Shown here: positions 1 to 9,556 of the stretch, piece by piece
Layout: each line of letters starts with the position of its first letter
Numbering within the stretch: position 1 is the stretch's first letter
Assembly: GCA_947450865.1 (NCBI GenBank)
Contig: CANFWR010000003.1
Coordinates: forward strand, 1-45,398
Reading direction: 5' to 3'
Length of the DNA stretch: 45,398 nucleotides
Origin: Cytophagaceae bacterium
GTDB lineage: Bacteria > Bacteroidota > Bacteroidia > Cytophagales > Spirosomataceae
The notes under the pieces: model-generated
Databases searched by the model: none
Seen by the model: the letters and a program-made list of their open reading frames with translations, nothing else
Told to the model about the DNA's origin: nothing
Translations under genes and position numbers: made by a program

Positions 1-1787
1 GCAGAGAATGTCCAAAGCGATCCGATAAACAAATCCTGACCTTCTTCGTGGAAATAACCAGACTCTAGTACATTGTCCATGTAGTAGGCAAAATCACCTG
101 TCATACTAAACGATTTGCCATACGGAATCATAATCTTCACCTTCAGGCGTTGCGCTCGGAATTTAGAATTCTGTAAGCCAAAGTGGGTATCAAAACGAAG
201 ATCTTTGCCCTTTTGAAGGTAATTGTATTGAATCATTTTGGCATTCGTCTCCGCCTCTTTACGCGTCAAACCCTGCGATTTCGCGTACGTAATTACCTGA
301 ATCGTCTTCCCGTCATAGCCTTCAACTTCGATATTCGTACGATTAAAGCGCTCCTCGTTGTAATCGTGGTTATCCTCGTCATCCTCAAAATCAAAAGTAA
401 ATTCTTCGACTTTTTCCCCTAGCATCATCTGCCAAATCGTCTCGTTGTCTTTTTTGTCGATATCTAATACATAAGTGGTAGAATCCGAAACCGCGATTTC
501 CTTCACCTGATTATAGGAAGCCGATCGTTGAAAATTACGACCTACAAAAGCAGCGGCAGCGAATAAGCCGACCCAACCCACGATTACCATCGTTGTAGAA
601 GCAATCTTATAGGTTTTGTTGTAGAATTTACGATTCGCTAATAAGGAAACTCCTGCGATGACGATTGAAACAAAAATGGGTAAGAAAGCCATCACCAAAG
701 CCGGAACCGCCCAGAACGGAAAGTCTTTTGCGATCAAATACAGTGGCAAAGGACCCATGTGGACAAACTGCCCTTGGTCAATTCCAGTAAATCCTACCGT
801 ACACAAAGCTCCCAAAACGATGATAAACGCAATACCCAAAATCAATAAAATGACCCCTAGTAGTATTTGAATGAACCAGCGAATGACATTTAATGGACCT
901 TTTAAGGCAGAGAAAACCGTAGCAAAGATGCGGAAAGGGAAAAGCAAGACCTTCGTTAATGCTTTCTCTTCGGTTTCATCTGGCTGTATGCTCTTCTTAA
1001 TATTGTTCTCAATATTTTCCAACGTGATAGGCTCACCCGTCATTTCCATCTTATCCTTCATCGTTTTAGCCTCCGGCGTAATCGCTAAGATGACGATATA
1101 GGCAATCACACCTGAGCCAAATAGACCCACAGACAAAACTGCCAATACACGCAATAATCCTACATCCCAACCCGTATATGCGGCGATACCGGCCATCACG
1201 CCACCAATCACTTTTTTCTCCGGATCGCGGTAAAATTTGCGGTACGATTTATCATCATCCGGATTCATTTCACCCGGAATGGCAGCCCATATAATGATAT
1301 AGGCCCAGAAAACAATGTTTCCTAAATGGAACAAAGGGAAACTCGCACTTAATAAGGCTAATAATACCAAGCGAACCCAGATAGGATCTACCTCAAAATA
1401 ACGAGCGATACCAGCTGCTACTCCACCTAATTTCTTACGTGTGATGTCACGACGGAAAATTTTAGGCGCACCCTCTGTTTTAGGAGCAGTATAGCCTTCT
1501 TTCTTATCTTCCTCTTCTTCCACTTGCTTGAAATCAGCAATGGTTCCCAACGAAGCGATTAAGGCATCCACGTGAGCTTGAGTGATAGCTTCCGTTTTTT
1601 CTGTTTCTCTAATGTTCCAAAATTTCTCCGCAATGCTCGATTCGATATCGGCGATAATTTCTTTCGATCCTTCGAAAGATGCGAAATACGCATGGATGGA
1701 TTTTAAATAAGCATCTAAGGTAGCAAAAGCGTCCTCTTCGATGTGGAAGACAAATCCAGCGATATTAATTGATAAAGTCTTTTTCAT
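1..1787 (-). CDS. PspC domain-containing membrane protein with two PspC-like domains; C-terminus runs off the left edge
   Basis: Manual reverse-strand translation from the ATG at 1787: MKKTLSINIAGFVFHIEEDAFATLDAYLKS..., followed by KKLGGVAAGIARYFEVDPIWVRLV and KKVIGGVMAGIAAYTGWDVGLLRVLAVLSVGLFGSGVIAYIVILAITPE, two PspC-like segments. Open to the window edge, so absent from the supplied ORF track. Confidence 0.85.
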   Translation of the reverse strand, partial: MKKTLSINIAGFVFHIEEDAFATLDAYLKSIHAYFASFEGSKEIIADIESSIAEKFWNIRETEKTEAITQAHVDALIASLGTIADFKQVEEEEDKKEGYTAPKTEGAPKIFRRDITRKKLGGVAAGIARYFEVDPIWVRLVLLALLSASFPLFHLGNIVFWAYIIIWAAIPGEMNPDDDKSYRKFYRDPEKKVIGGVMAGIAAYTGWDVGLLRVLAVLSVGLFGSGVIAYIVILAITPEAKTMKDKMEMTGEPITLENIENNIKKSIQPDETEEKALTKVLLFPFRIFATVFSALKGPLNVIRWFIQILLGVILLILGIAFIIVLGALCTVGFTGIDQGQFVHMGPLPLYLIAKDFPFWAVPALVMAFLPIFVSIVIAGVSLLANRKFYNKTYKIASTTMVIVGWVGLFAAAAFVGRNFQRSASYNQVKEIAVSDSTTYVLDIDKKDNETIWQMMLGEKVEEFTFDFEDDEDNHDYNEERFNRTNIEVEGYDGKTIQVITYAKSQGLTRKEAETNAKMIQYNYLQKGKDLRFDTHFGLQNSKFRAQRLKVKIMIPYGKSFSMTGDFAYYMDNVLESGYFHEEGQDLFIGSLWTFS

Positions 1788-1798
1788 TTGGGGTAAGA

Positions 1799-2137
1799 TT
1801 AAGCCTGCGGAGAAGCGTTTGAAATTTGGTTAACGGATGCTTGTAATTCATCCCAAGTCGAGGACATTTCTGCTAAGAACTCCTGGCCTTTGTCTGTTAA
1901 TAAATAATATTTTCTTGGCGGACCTGACGCTGATTCTACCCAGCGGTAGTCTAAAAATCCGGCATTTTTCAGGCGAGTTAATAAAGGGTACAAAGTCCCT
2001 TCCACGACCATAATTTTAGCGGAGGTTAATTCTGATAACATGGTAGAGGCATAGACCTCCCCTTTTGAGATAATTTTGAGAATACAGAATTCTAAAATTC
2101 CTTTCCTCATTTGTACCTTGGCATTTTCAATATCCAT
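1799..2137 (-). CDS. PadR family transcriptional regulator
   Basis: 112 aa; winged-helix text KGILEFCILKIISKGEVYASTMLSEL...VEGTLYPLLTRLKNAGFLDYRWVES..GPPRKYYLLTDKG is typical of PadR. Directly upstream of the PspC gene. Confidence 0.92.
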   Translation of the reverse strand: MDIENAKVQMRKGILEFCILKIISKGEVYASTMLSELTSAKIMVVEGTLYPLLTRLKNAGFLDYRWVESASGPPRKYYLLTDKGQEFLAEMSSTWDELQASVNQISNASPQA

Positions 2138-2162
2138 GGGTTCTTTGTTTTATTTGACAATG

Positions 2163-2200
2163 CAAATATAGACAAGGTACTTTGTATTGCATAGTACCTT
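2163..2200 (-). promoter_or_regulatory. padR-pspC promoter (-7 TATATTTG on minus strand) with palindromic operator AAGGTACTTTGTATTGCATAGTACCTT
   Basis: CAAATATA at 2163-2170 is TATATTTG on the minus strand (Bacteroidota TAnnTTTG). AAGGTACT/AGTACCTT arms lie within 2174-2200. Confidence 0.6.
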
Positions 2201-2276
2201 AGAAAATTTATTTGGGAAATTGGATAAACGGTAGGTAATTTGTGATGAACGTACTCTTTTGAGGGTAATAATTACT

Positions 2277-3482
2277 ATGATCTTTAAATACTTCTCCATC
2301 CCATTAGCCTTTTACAACCGAGATACTTGGTTGAAAGTAGCTTTTTTTGCAGTCAGCGTGGTGATGGCGGGTTTCTCCTTGTACTTTACAGACGGTCTTG
2401 TCAATAAACTGGAGGAGCGCGAAAAGCAGCAAATCGAACTATATGCGGAAACCATTCGGTATGCATTGACCAGTGACAATAACGCGGATATCAATTTCTT
2501 TTTCGAGCGAATTAAGAAGATTAATGAGAATAATACGATTCCCGTGATTTGGAAAGATGGTTCTGGCCATCTAAACTCCATTAATATTCCCTTACCGGAA
2601 ACGCTAAGTACAGAGAAAAAGCAAGAAATTTTACAGCAAAAGCTGAAGGAAATCATAGCAGAGCAGAATACCCCTATTGAAATGGATATGGGTTTCCAGA
2701 AAGAATACATCTATTATGGAAATTCAAAACTGTTAAAATTGCTGCGCTATTACCCCTTGTCACAATTACTGGTGGTACTCATTATCGGATTCTTAGGCTA
2801 CATTTTTCTTTCGTATTCGCGAAGGGCGGAGCAGAATCGTGTTTGGGTGGGATTAGCCAAAGAAACGGCGCATCAATTAGGTACGCCTCTTTCTTCCTTG
2901 ACGGCTTGGGTAGAGTTACTTCGAAATGAGCCACATATTAATCCGGACATTGTAGTCGAATTATCGAAAGATATTCAACGATTGGAAACGATTACGACCC
3001 GTTTCTCGAATATTGGGTCGACACCAGTCTTAAAATTAGAGGACATCGAAGCAGTTATTCAAAGCTTTATCAGTTATCTGAAAATTCGTATTTCGTCCAA
3101 AGTCACCATCGAAATACATTCCTCCCTAGCTGCCAATCAAACGGCTAATTTGAATAAATACCTATTTGAATGGGTCATTGAGAATATCTGCAAGAATGGC
3201 GTGGATGCGATGGGGGGCCACGGGCAGCTGCGGATTGAGTTAAAAGAAGGCAAAAATAATGTCATACTAATTGATATCTCAGATACGGGAAAAGGCATTT
3301 TGCCTAGCAATACGTCCAAAATATTCTCGCCCGGATTCTCTACTAAGAAACGTGGCTGGGGTTTAGGATTAACGTTAGCCAAACGGATTATCGAAAATTA
3401 CCACCAAGGAAAATTGGTCTTAAAATCGACCGAGATAAATAAGGGTTCCACTTTTCGCATTACACTTCCAAAGCCTGAATAG
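2277..3482 (+). CDS. Membrane sensor histidine kinase (HATPase)
   Basis: ORF 2259..3482 begins at a TTG; first ATG at 2277. N-terminal TM segment, H-box AKETAHQLGTPLSSLTAWVELLRNEP, N-box, GKGILPSN, GWGLGLTLAKRIIENYHQG. Confidence 0.9.
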   Translation: MIFKYFSIPLAFYNRDTWLKVAFFAVSVVMAGFSLYFTDGLVNKLEEREKQQIELYAETIRYALTSDNNADINFFFERIKKINENNTIPVIWKDGSGHLNSINIPLPETLSTEKKQEILQQKLKEIIAEQNTPIEMDMGFQKEYIYYGNSKLLKLLRYYPLSQLLVVLIIGFLGYIFLSYSRRAEQNRVWVGLAKETAHQLGTPLSSLTAWVELLRNEPHINPDIVVELSKDIQRLETITTRFSNIGSTPVLKLEDIEAVIQSFISYLKIRISSKVTIEIHSSLAANQTANLNKYLFEWVIENICKNGVDAMGGHGQLRIELKEGKNNVILIDISDTGKGILPSNTSKIFSPGFSTKKRGWGLGLTLAKRIIENYHQGKLVLKSTEINKGSTFRITLPKPE

Positions 3483-4409
3483 ATGACTGATCCTAATATC
3501 GTTTTTGGTTCTGCGCTTTGCATCATTGCAATCGGTTATGCGCTGAAAAGTGCAGGGTTTATTCAGGAGCATGATGGGAAATCTTTGTCCAAATTTCTGA
3601 TGCATACGACTTTCCCGGCCTTAGTATTCTCGACGATGATGCGAGTGAACATTACCTGGGACTTGATCTACCTTCCATTGATTGCGATGTTTTTTGGGAT
3701 GTTTTTGTCCTTCACGGCATTTCATTTATTCAAAAATACAGAACCGGAGAATCGGGGCGTAATGACCATTGGGAGTGCCGGATTTAATCTGGGGATATTT
3801 GCTTATCCACTGATTGAAGGAATTTTTGGGATACAGGGATTGACCTATGCGATTATGTTCGACCTAGGTAATTCCGTGGTCAACTTCTTTGTGAATTACG
3901 GTATGGGCAACTATTTCAGTCGTGGGCCTAAAAAAGACAACATTGCCGCTCATATTTTCAAACGGATTATTTCCCTACCTCCCTTGCAGGCGATGGTATT
4001 AGGTGTGGTGGTAAACGTGCTTCAAGTAAAATTCCCCATTTTTGCGTTGGATCTCATTTCTACGATTGCATCCGGGAATAAGCCTATTGTGCTGCTACTA
4101 ATGGGTATTTATTTCAGCGTGCGCCTTTCTAAAAAATCATATTACCGCGTATTTCAAGTGTTAAGTTTACGTTATGCTATGGGATTTTTAGTGGGTGGAA
4201 TCTGTTTTTATCTGCTACCCTTTGACCTCGGTTTTCGCAACTTGTTGATGCTCTGCCTCATTTTACCAGTGGGGATGACTGTTATTACTTATTCGGACGA
4301 ATTGAATTTAAATACTCCTCTTGCCGCGTCACTGGTAAACATTTCACTAGTCATCAGCTTCGCCATTATGTGGATCATGGTGACAGTTTTCCACATGAGC
4401 GCGATTTAA
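3483..4409 (+). CDS. AEC family (auxin efflux carrier-like) transporter
   Basis: 308 aa hydrophobic protein with AEC-like text (LMHTTFPALVFSTMM, NLGIFAYPLIEGIFG). Starts immediately after the kinase stop. Confidence 0.8.
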   Translation: MTDPNIVFGSALCIIAIGYALKSAGFIQEHDGKSLSKFLMHTTFPALVFSTMMRVNITWDLIYLPLIAMFFGMFLSFTAFHLFKNTEPENRGVMTIGSAGFNLGIFAYPLIEGIFGIQGLTYAIMFDLGNSVVNFFVNYGMGNYFSRGPKKDNIAAHIFKRIISLPPLQAMVLGVVVNVLQVKFPIFALDLISTIASGNKPIVLLLMGIYFSVRLSKKSYYRVFQVLSLRYAMGFLVGGICFYLLPFDLGFRNLLMLCLILPVGMTVITYSDELNLNTPLAASLVNISLVISFAIMWIMVTVFHMSAI

Positions 4410-4437
4410 ACGATTTTTTTTGGTAATTTTATGAAAC

Positions 4438-4472
4438 ATTGGCTTACTGAACTGGTTTAGTTCGTAACCAAT
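4438..4472 (+). promoter_or_regulatory. Bulged hairpin immediately upstream of ubiE
   Basis: ATTGG(c)TTAC(t)GAACT-GGTTT-AGTTC-GTAA-CCAAT: 14 bp of stem with two 1-nt bulges and a 5-nt loop, ending 11 nt before the ATG at 4484. Confidence 0.6.
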
Positions 4473-4483
4473 TCGCTAAAATT

Positions 4484-5218
4484 ATGGTAGTCCCTTACAA
4501 GAATCAGTCCAAAGGAAAAAAAGAACAGGTCGCAGACATGTTCAACTCCATCTCCCACAAATATGATTTTCTAAATCATTTATTGAGTGGCGGGATTGAT
4601 ATTATTTGGCGTAAAAAAGCCATCAAATTATTGCAAAACAAGGGTATCAAGTCCGTATTGGATATCGCTACTGGGACTGGGGATTTTGCTATTGAAGCCT
4701 TAAAAATCAAGCCAGAAAAGATCGTAGGAATTGATATCTCGGAAGGGATGTTAGCCTTTGGTGTGGAGAAAATCAAGAAATTAGGCTTAGACAACATCAT
4801 TACGTTACAAAAAGGGGATTCAGAAAAAATACCCTTCTCGGACAATAGTTTCGATGCGATTACCGTTAGTTTTGGGGTGAGAAACTATGAAACATTGGAT
4901 AAAGGTTTGAAAGAAATGCACCGCGTGTTAAAGCCGGGTGGCCATTGCTTGATATTAGAGTTCTCGAATCCGAAAAGCTTCCCTATGAAGCAATTATACA
5001 CTTTCTATTCGAAATTTTGTCTGCCAGTTTTAGGAAAATTAATTTCCAAAGACCCAGCCGCCTACACCTACCTTCCTGAATCTGTTCAAGCTTTTCCTGA
5101 CGGTAAAGATTTCTTGAAAATTTATGAGGAATGTGGATTTATAAATACCCAATGGATCCCGATGACGGGAGGCATTTGCTCCATTTATTTAGGACATAAA
5201 AAAGCTAAAAACGCGTGA
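4484..5218 (+). CDS. ubiE: Bifunctional demethylmenaquinone methyltransferase/ubiquinone methyltransferase UbiE/MenG
   Basis: VADMFNSISHKYDFLNHLLSGGIDIIWRKKAI, VLDIATGTGDFAIEA and HRVLKPGGHCLILEFS motifs. Confidence 0.95.
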   Translation: MVVPYKNQSKGKKEQVADMFNSISHKYDFLNHLLSGGIDIIWRKKAIKLLQNKGIKSVLDIATGTGDFAIEALKIKPEKIVGIDISEGMLAFGVEKIKKLGLDNIITLQKGDSEKIPFSDNSFDAITVSFGVRNYETLDKGLKEMHRVLKPGGHCLILEFSNPKSFPMKQLYTFYSKFCLPVLGKLISKDPAAYTYLPESVQAFPDGKDFLKIYEECGFINTQWIPMTGGICSIYLGHKKAKNA

Positions 5219-5901
5219 AAAAAGGTCACTTAATTGGTTTTGCTATCGCATTCTTGCTTGGCTTTAACGCTTTAGGACAAGGAAAGAAATACATTCAGCT
5301 GCACGATGAGTTTTACGACGAGAAACCGCTGCACTTTGGTTTTATGTTTGGCTTAACGTCTAGCAATTACTACGCGAATGGATTCCCAAGCGTTTTAGTA
5401 AACGATGTGACTGGTGAACCACTTTCGCTTACTTCGCCTCGCACCTTTGGATTTCAAATAGGAGGAATCGTTAATTACGCCCTTAGCAAACACGTAGAAG
5501 TGAAATCGGGTTTAAATATCGCTTTGTACGATCGCCAAATTCAATTCGCAAATGAAGATCTGATCTCGAGAGAGTCCACTTGGTTAGAGATCCCTATGTT
5601 ATTGAAATTCCGTTCTGTACGTCGCCAAAATCACCGAATGTACCTGATCTCAGGCTTAAAATTAGGCTTAGAGGCGAATGTGAAGAAAAAGAATACAGCT
5701 GTAACGGCGAATACCTCTGAATTATCCTTAGAATACGGAATCGGTTTTGAACGCTTTTACCGGTTCTTTAAATTCTCTCCAGAGATTCGCATATCGCACG
5801 GTTTGAATAACCTATTTGTGCCTCCTGGAACAGTAAATAGTTATTCTAAACTAAGCCAATTGAATTCACATACGATTAGCTTAATTTTCAATTTCGAGTA
5901 A
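5215..5901 (+). CDS. porT: PorT-like outer membrane beta-barrel protein (type IX secretion)
   Basis: Signal peptide followed by GQGKKYIQLHDEFYDEKPLHFGFMFGLTSSNYY...; overlaps the end of ubiE (GTG start). The ubiE-porT order is familiar in Bacteroidota. Confidence 0.8.
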   Translation: MKKGHLIGFAIAFLLGFNALGQGKKYIQLHDEFYDEKPLHFGFMFGLTSSNYYANGFPSVLVNDVTGEPLSLTSPRTFGFQIGGIVNYALSKHVEVKSGLNIALYDRQIQFANEDLISRESTWLEIPMLLKFRSVRRQNHRMYLISGLKLGLEANVKKKNTAVTANTSELSLEYGIGFERFYRFFKFSPEIRISHGLNNLFVPPGTVNSYSKLSQLNSHTISLIFNFE

Positions 5902-6810
5902 TTACTTCAATCCTGTTCTCGCCTTTTTAGGATCTACTACCGTTTCAAGTGAACTCACGGCTGAAACACCAAACCATCCCGTACCCTGTAGTTTAGAAGC
6001 AGGATTGGTATTCTTAACATTGGTTGGAATATTTGCGGCTGGTCTTGAAAATAAGCCGGCATTATTCAACTCTAGACGTGCTTGAGAATAAAAGTTAAAT
6101 TGATCTTCTGAGATCGACCAAATCTCCACGCGAATCTTATCATTTTCCAAGTAAAGAGAAGGTGAAATCGAACGACGAATAGGCAAAATAAACATCAGGC
6201 CATCGGTCATTGCCCCTTTTTGGAACCCTGCATCGTACACCAAGGTTAAATTGATAGGGTCATTAAACAACACCCCATTGCGATACGTTTTCACCCGGTA
6301 GCAATCGCCTGACCCACGTATATCACGTGCATAAAATTGCGCATCATACCCATTTTTAGGACTATCATTCGCTCCTTGACGGCCTGTAGCTTCATCATAT
6401 TGGTATAAAATGGAATCGATGGGTGGAACGCGATTCATTTTAGCCTTTGCCGTAAGCGTTTCATTTTGCCACTTCACATTCAAGGTAAAGGTGGTTCCTG
6501 CCTTTCCTATCGTAGGTTGTTTCACACTAGGTTCCCAAACGTAGATACCGCTTTGAGCTACCTTCTCTACAAAACTAAATTGATTCCCTAAGGTATCGGA
6601 CACGGTAACCTGTGCTCCGCCTAATTTAGGGGCTGCACTCTGATCAAAATAATCCTGAGAACGTGATAGAATGATTTGCTGTGCCGTGTTTTGATTCGTC
6701 AGATTTGCTTCCACCACCAGGTAATGATCCGAAACTGGACTAGGCAAGTTAACAATCTCTTCACAAGACGTTAGCGCTACAAAAAGGAGAAATAAGTAGA
6801 TCGGCTTCAT
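5902..6810 (-). CDS. DUF4249 domain-containing lipoprotein
   Basis: ORF 5902..6984, with the likely start at the ATG 6810: MKPIYLFLLFVALTSCEEIVNLPSPVSDHYLVVEANLTNQN (lipobox LTSC). Sits directly after a TonB receptor. Confidence 0.85.
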   Translation of the reverse strand: MKPIYLFLLFVALTSCEEIVNLPSPVSDHYLVVEANLTNQNTAQQIILSRSQDYFDQSAAPKLGGAQVTVSDTLGNQFSFVEKVAQSGIYVWEPSVKQPTIGKAGTTFTLNVKWQNETLTAKAKMNRVPPIDSILYQYDEATGRQGANDSPKNGYDAQFYARDIRGSGDCYRVKTYRNGVLFNDPINLTLVYDAGFQKGAMTDGLMFILPIRRSISPSLYLENDKIRVEIWSISEDQFNFYSQARLELNNAGLFSRPAANIPTNVKNTNPASKLQGTGWFGVSAVSSLETVVDPKKARTGLK

Positions 6811-6811
6811 C

Positions 6812-9181
6812 TTAAAAGGAGAAATTATAGGTGACGGCTGGAACGAATGAACCGATGATAGATAATTGGACGGCCTCAGTTTGAACCGAATTATCTTCGT
6901 TCGGTCGTGTATAGATAGAGAACGGGTTTTTTCGATTATAGAGATTATACACCGAGAATACCCATTCTGAACTTCCTTTACCAAACAACGCTTTCTTGTT
7001 TTTCTTCGTAGCCGAAATATCTAAACGATGGTAATCTGGCACTCGAATATTGCCACGCGTTCCAGGTATCGTCTGAGGATATGCAATACCATCAAAAATA
7101 TACTTCTGAGCAGGTACGGTATACGGCACACCTGTAATGTAAGCGAAATTAGCCCCGAATGACCATTTGTCAGACAAGGCATATTGACCTACTAAATTCA
7201 AGGTATGCGTACGATCATAGCGATTTGCATACCATTCATTGTTATTCAGACCTTCTATTTTGCGTTCCGTTCTAGCTAAAGTATAACTCGCCCAACCCGT
7301 TAGCTTCCCTACGTTCTTCTTTAGGAAAAACTCGATTCCATACGCACGTCCTTTTCCAAAGAGCAAATCCTTTTCAAAATAGGGATTCAGGAAAAGATTC
7401 GCCCGATCCGCATAATCGATTTGATTTTGCATATCCTTATAATAAACCTCGATTGACGATTCATAATTATTACCCTCTGCGCCAAAATTCTTAAATAGGC
7501 CCAAAGCAAATTGATCCACAATTTGTGGTTTGATGTTATTCGTAGAAGACGTCCACACATCTAAAGGAGTAGACGCAGCTGTGTTCGACATTAAATGGAT
7601 ATACTGAGCTAAGCGATTATAGCTTAATTTCAAAGAAGAGGATTCGTTACCCGTCACATTCAAGGCAAAACGCGGTTCCCAATTACCATAGGATGCCACA
7701 ATCGCATCAGGATCTGTTTGGTTAATTTTCAACACATAGCCTGACGGATTTTCCGTGCTAGCTACCACCGGAATTCGATCATAATATTCTCCATTCAAAC
7801 TCTTGTAATCATAGTGAGAGTAACGCACACCATATTGAATGGTCAAACGTGAATTAAGTTTCCAATCGTGACCCACATAGGCGGACGCTTCCACCCCGCG
7901 TTTATTCGCTTGACCAAATTCCCTTTTCTCCCCATTTGAAGTTGCATTCGCTTTACCGGGAGTGAAGTCATAGGAAAGTAGTTGACCTCCAAAAGTGATC
8001 GTATTATCAGGCCTCCAATAATAGGTAAAATCAGGCTTAATACTTAAATTTTCAATGTTCGAAGTCCACCTAAATGCATCATTAGGACGCTTATTTTCAA
8101 TATCCGAATCCAACATGTAATCGTAATTACTATAGAAGGCCGTCGCATTCAAAAACAATTTATTAGAGAATACGTGATTCCAACGCGTGGTTAAAGTCGT
8201 ATTTCCCCAGTCAAACCCAAAACCTGTACCGAACACATCCCGACCAAAATAGCCCGACATAAAGACGGTGTTTTTGGTATTGATAGTGTAATTGACTTTG
8301 GCAGTCAAATCATAAAAACTAAATTTAGAATTCGCGTTATTACCCGTTAAAAAGGGTTTAGCTAAAATATCAATATAAGAACGTCGTGCCGCCACAATGA
8401 ATGAAGCTTTATCTTTCACGATGGGTGCTTCAATGGATAAGCGAGAGAAAATCACTCCAATACCTCCATTGACTTCCAGCTTCTTCGCATTACCTTCCTT
8501 CATTTTCACATCTAAAATCGACGAAGCTCGTCCACCATACATGGAAGGAATACCTCCTTTAAATAATTTGACATCTTTAACCGCATCTGGATTAAAGACA
8601 GAGAAGAAACCGAATAAATGGGATGAATTATAAACTGGGGCATCATCTAAAAGAACTAAATTTTGATCGACACCACCTCCACGAACGTTAAACCCAGAAG
8701 CTCCCTCACCTACCGTAGAAACGCCTGGCAGCAATTGAATGGCGCGGACTAAATCAACTTCTCCTAATAAGGCAGGTATTTTACGAATCGTTTTGATATC
8801 CACTTTATTGACGGACATCTCAATTCCTCTGACATTTTCATCATTTGCGCGTGCTTTTACGATGACTTCAGCTAATTCTTTTGAGTCTGTAGATAATTCA
8901 ACTGATATCTCCTGAGGTTTAGTCGTGATGACAACCTCTTGCTCGCGTTTTTTAAATCCAGACGAAGAAAAAACGAGGGTATAGTTACCTACAGGAAGCG
9001 TTAAGCTATAGAAACCATAGGTATTTGTCACATTACCTGTCTTCAATTCTTTTACATAGACACTGGCTCCAATGAGGCCTTCCCCGCTAGCTGCCTCTTT
9101 TACATAGCCACTAATGGTTGATTTTTGGGCATGTAATAACCCAGATAAGAGCAGAAAAATAAAGAGTAGTAGTTTGCGCAT
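6812..9181 (-). CDS. TonB-dependent receptor with N-terminal carboxypeptidase-like regulatory domain
   Basis: ISGYVKEAASGEGLIGASVYVKELKTGNVTNTYGFYSLTLPVG, plug domain (GEGASGFNVRGGGVDQNLVLLDDAPVYNSSHLFGFFSVFNPDAVKDVKLFKGGIPSMYGGRASSILDVKMKEG), C-terminal beta-barrel. Confidence 0.95.
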   Translation of the reverse strand: MRKLLLFIFLLLSGLLHAQKSTISGYVKEAASGEGLIGASVYVKELKTGNVTNTYGFYSLTLPVGNYTLVFSSSGFKKREQEVVITTKPQEISVELSTDSKELAEVIVKARANDENVRGIEMSVNKVDIKTIRKIPALLGEVDLVRAIQLLPGVSTVGEGASGFNVRGGGVDQNLVLLDDAPVYNSSHLFGFFSVFNPDAVKDVKLFKGGIPSMYGGRASSILDVKMKEGNAKKLEVNGGIGVIFSRLSIEAPIVKDKASFIVAARRSYIDILAKPFLTGNNANSKFSFYDLTAKVNYTINTKNTVFMSGYFGRDVFGTGFGFDWGNTTLTTRWNHVFSNKLFLNATAFYSNYDYMLDSDIENKRPNDAFRWTSNIENLSIKPDFTYYWRPDNTITFGGQLLSYDFTPGKANATSNGEKREFGQANKRGVEASAYVGHDWKLNSRLTIQYGVRYSHYDYKSLNGEYYDRIPVVASTENPSGYVLKINQTDPDAIVASYGNWEPRFALNVTGNESSSLKLSYNRLAQYIHLMSNTAASTPLDVWTSSTNNIKPQIVDQFALGLFKNFGAEGNNYESSIEVYYKDMQNQIDYADRANLFLNPYFEKDLLFGKGRAYGIEFFLKKNVGKLTGWASYTLARTERKIEGLNNNEWYANRYDRTHTLNLVGQYALSDKWSFGANFAYITGVPYTVPAQKYIFDGIAYPQTIPGTRGNIRVPDYHRLDISATKKNKKALFGKGSSEWVFSVYNLYNRKNPFSIYTRPNEDNSVQTEAVQLSIIGSFVPAVTYNFSF

Positions 9182-9286
9182 TAGTTTAAAAACTCAAAGA
9201 TACGGGAATTGTTTTTCATCGTTCGTTAAATTATGATAAACAGGAAATGATGGTAATTTTTACACTATCAGTAACATAATTCCGAT

Positions 9287-9319
9287 TTGTATTTTATATT
9301 ATAATTTTCTTTACATTTG
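9287..9319 (+). promoter_or_regulatory. Candidate Bacteroidota-type promoter for the XRE-nagB pair
   Basis: TTG at 9287-9289, 22-nt spacer, TACATTTG at 9312-9319 (matches TAnnTTTG), 17 nt before the ATG at 9337. Confidence 0.5.
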
Positions 9320-9336
9320 TCAAAAACCTAGCAACA

Positions 9337-9552
9337 ATGGATTTAGTAGTATTCGGGCAAATCGTAAGAGAGAAAAGAAATGCCATCGGATTAAAACAAG
9401 AAGAACTCAGTCAAAAAAGTGGCGTTGCCATTAAAACGATTCACAGTATCGAATTAGGCAAAGGAAATCCTGCCATCAAAACCATTCTACGCATCTTTGA
9501 TGCTCTTTCACTCGACCTTTTGATTGTAGCGGCTAAAAACGCAAAAAAATAA
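9337..9552 (+). CDS. Small XRE-family helix-turn-helix regulator
   Basis: 71 aa: VREKRNAIGLKQEELSQKSGVAIKTIHSIELGKGNPAIKTILRIFDALSLDL. Confidence 0.88.
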   Translation: MDLVVFGQIVREKRNAIGLKQEELSQKSGVAIKTIHSIELGKGNPAIKTILRIFDALSLDLLIVAAKNAKK

Positions 9553-9556
9553 GATT

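Noticed and set aside
183-1101. Three plus-strand ORFs (183..422, 658..870, 871..1101)
   Set aside because: They are antisense to the continuous PspC coding frame on the minus strand and have no recognisable domain.
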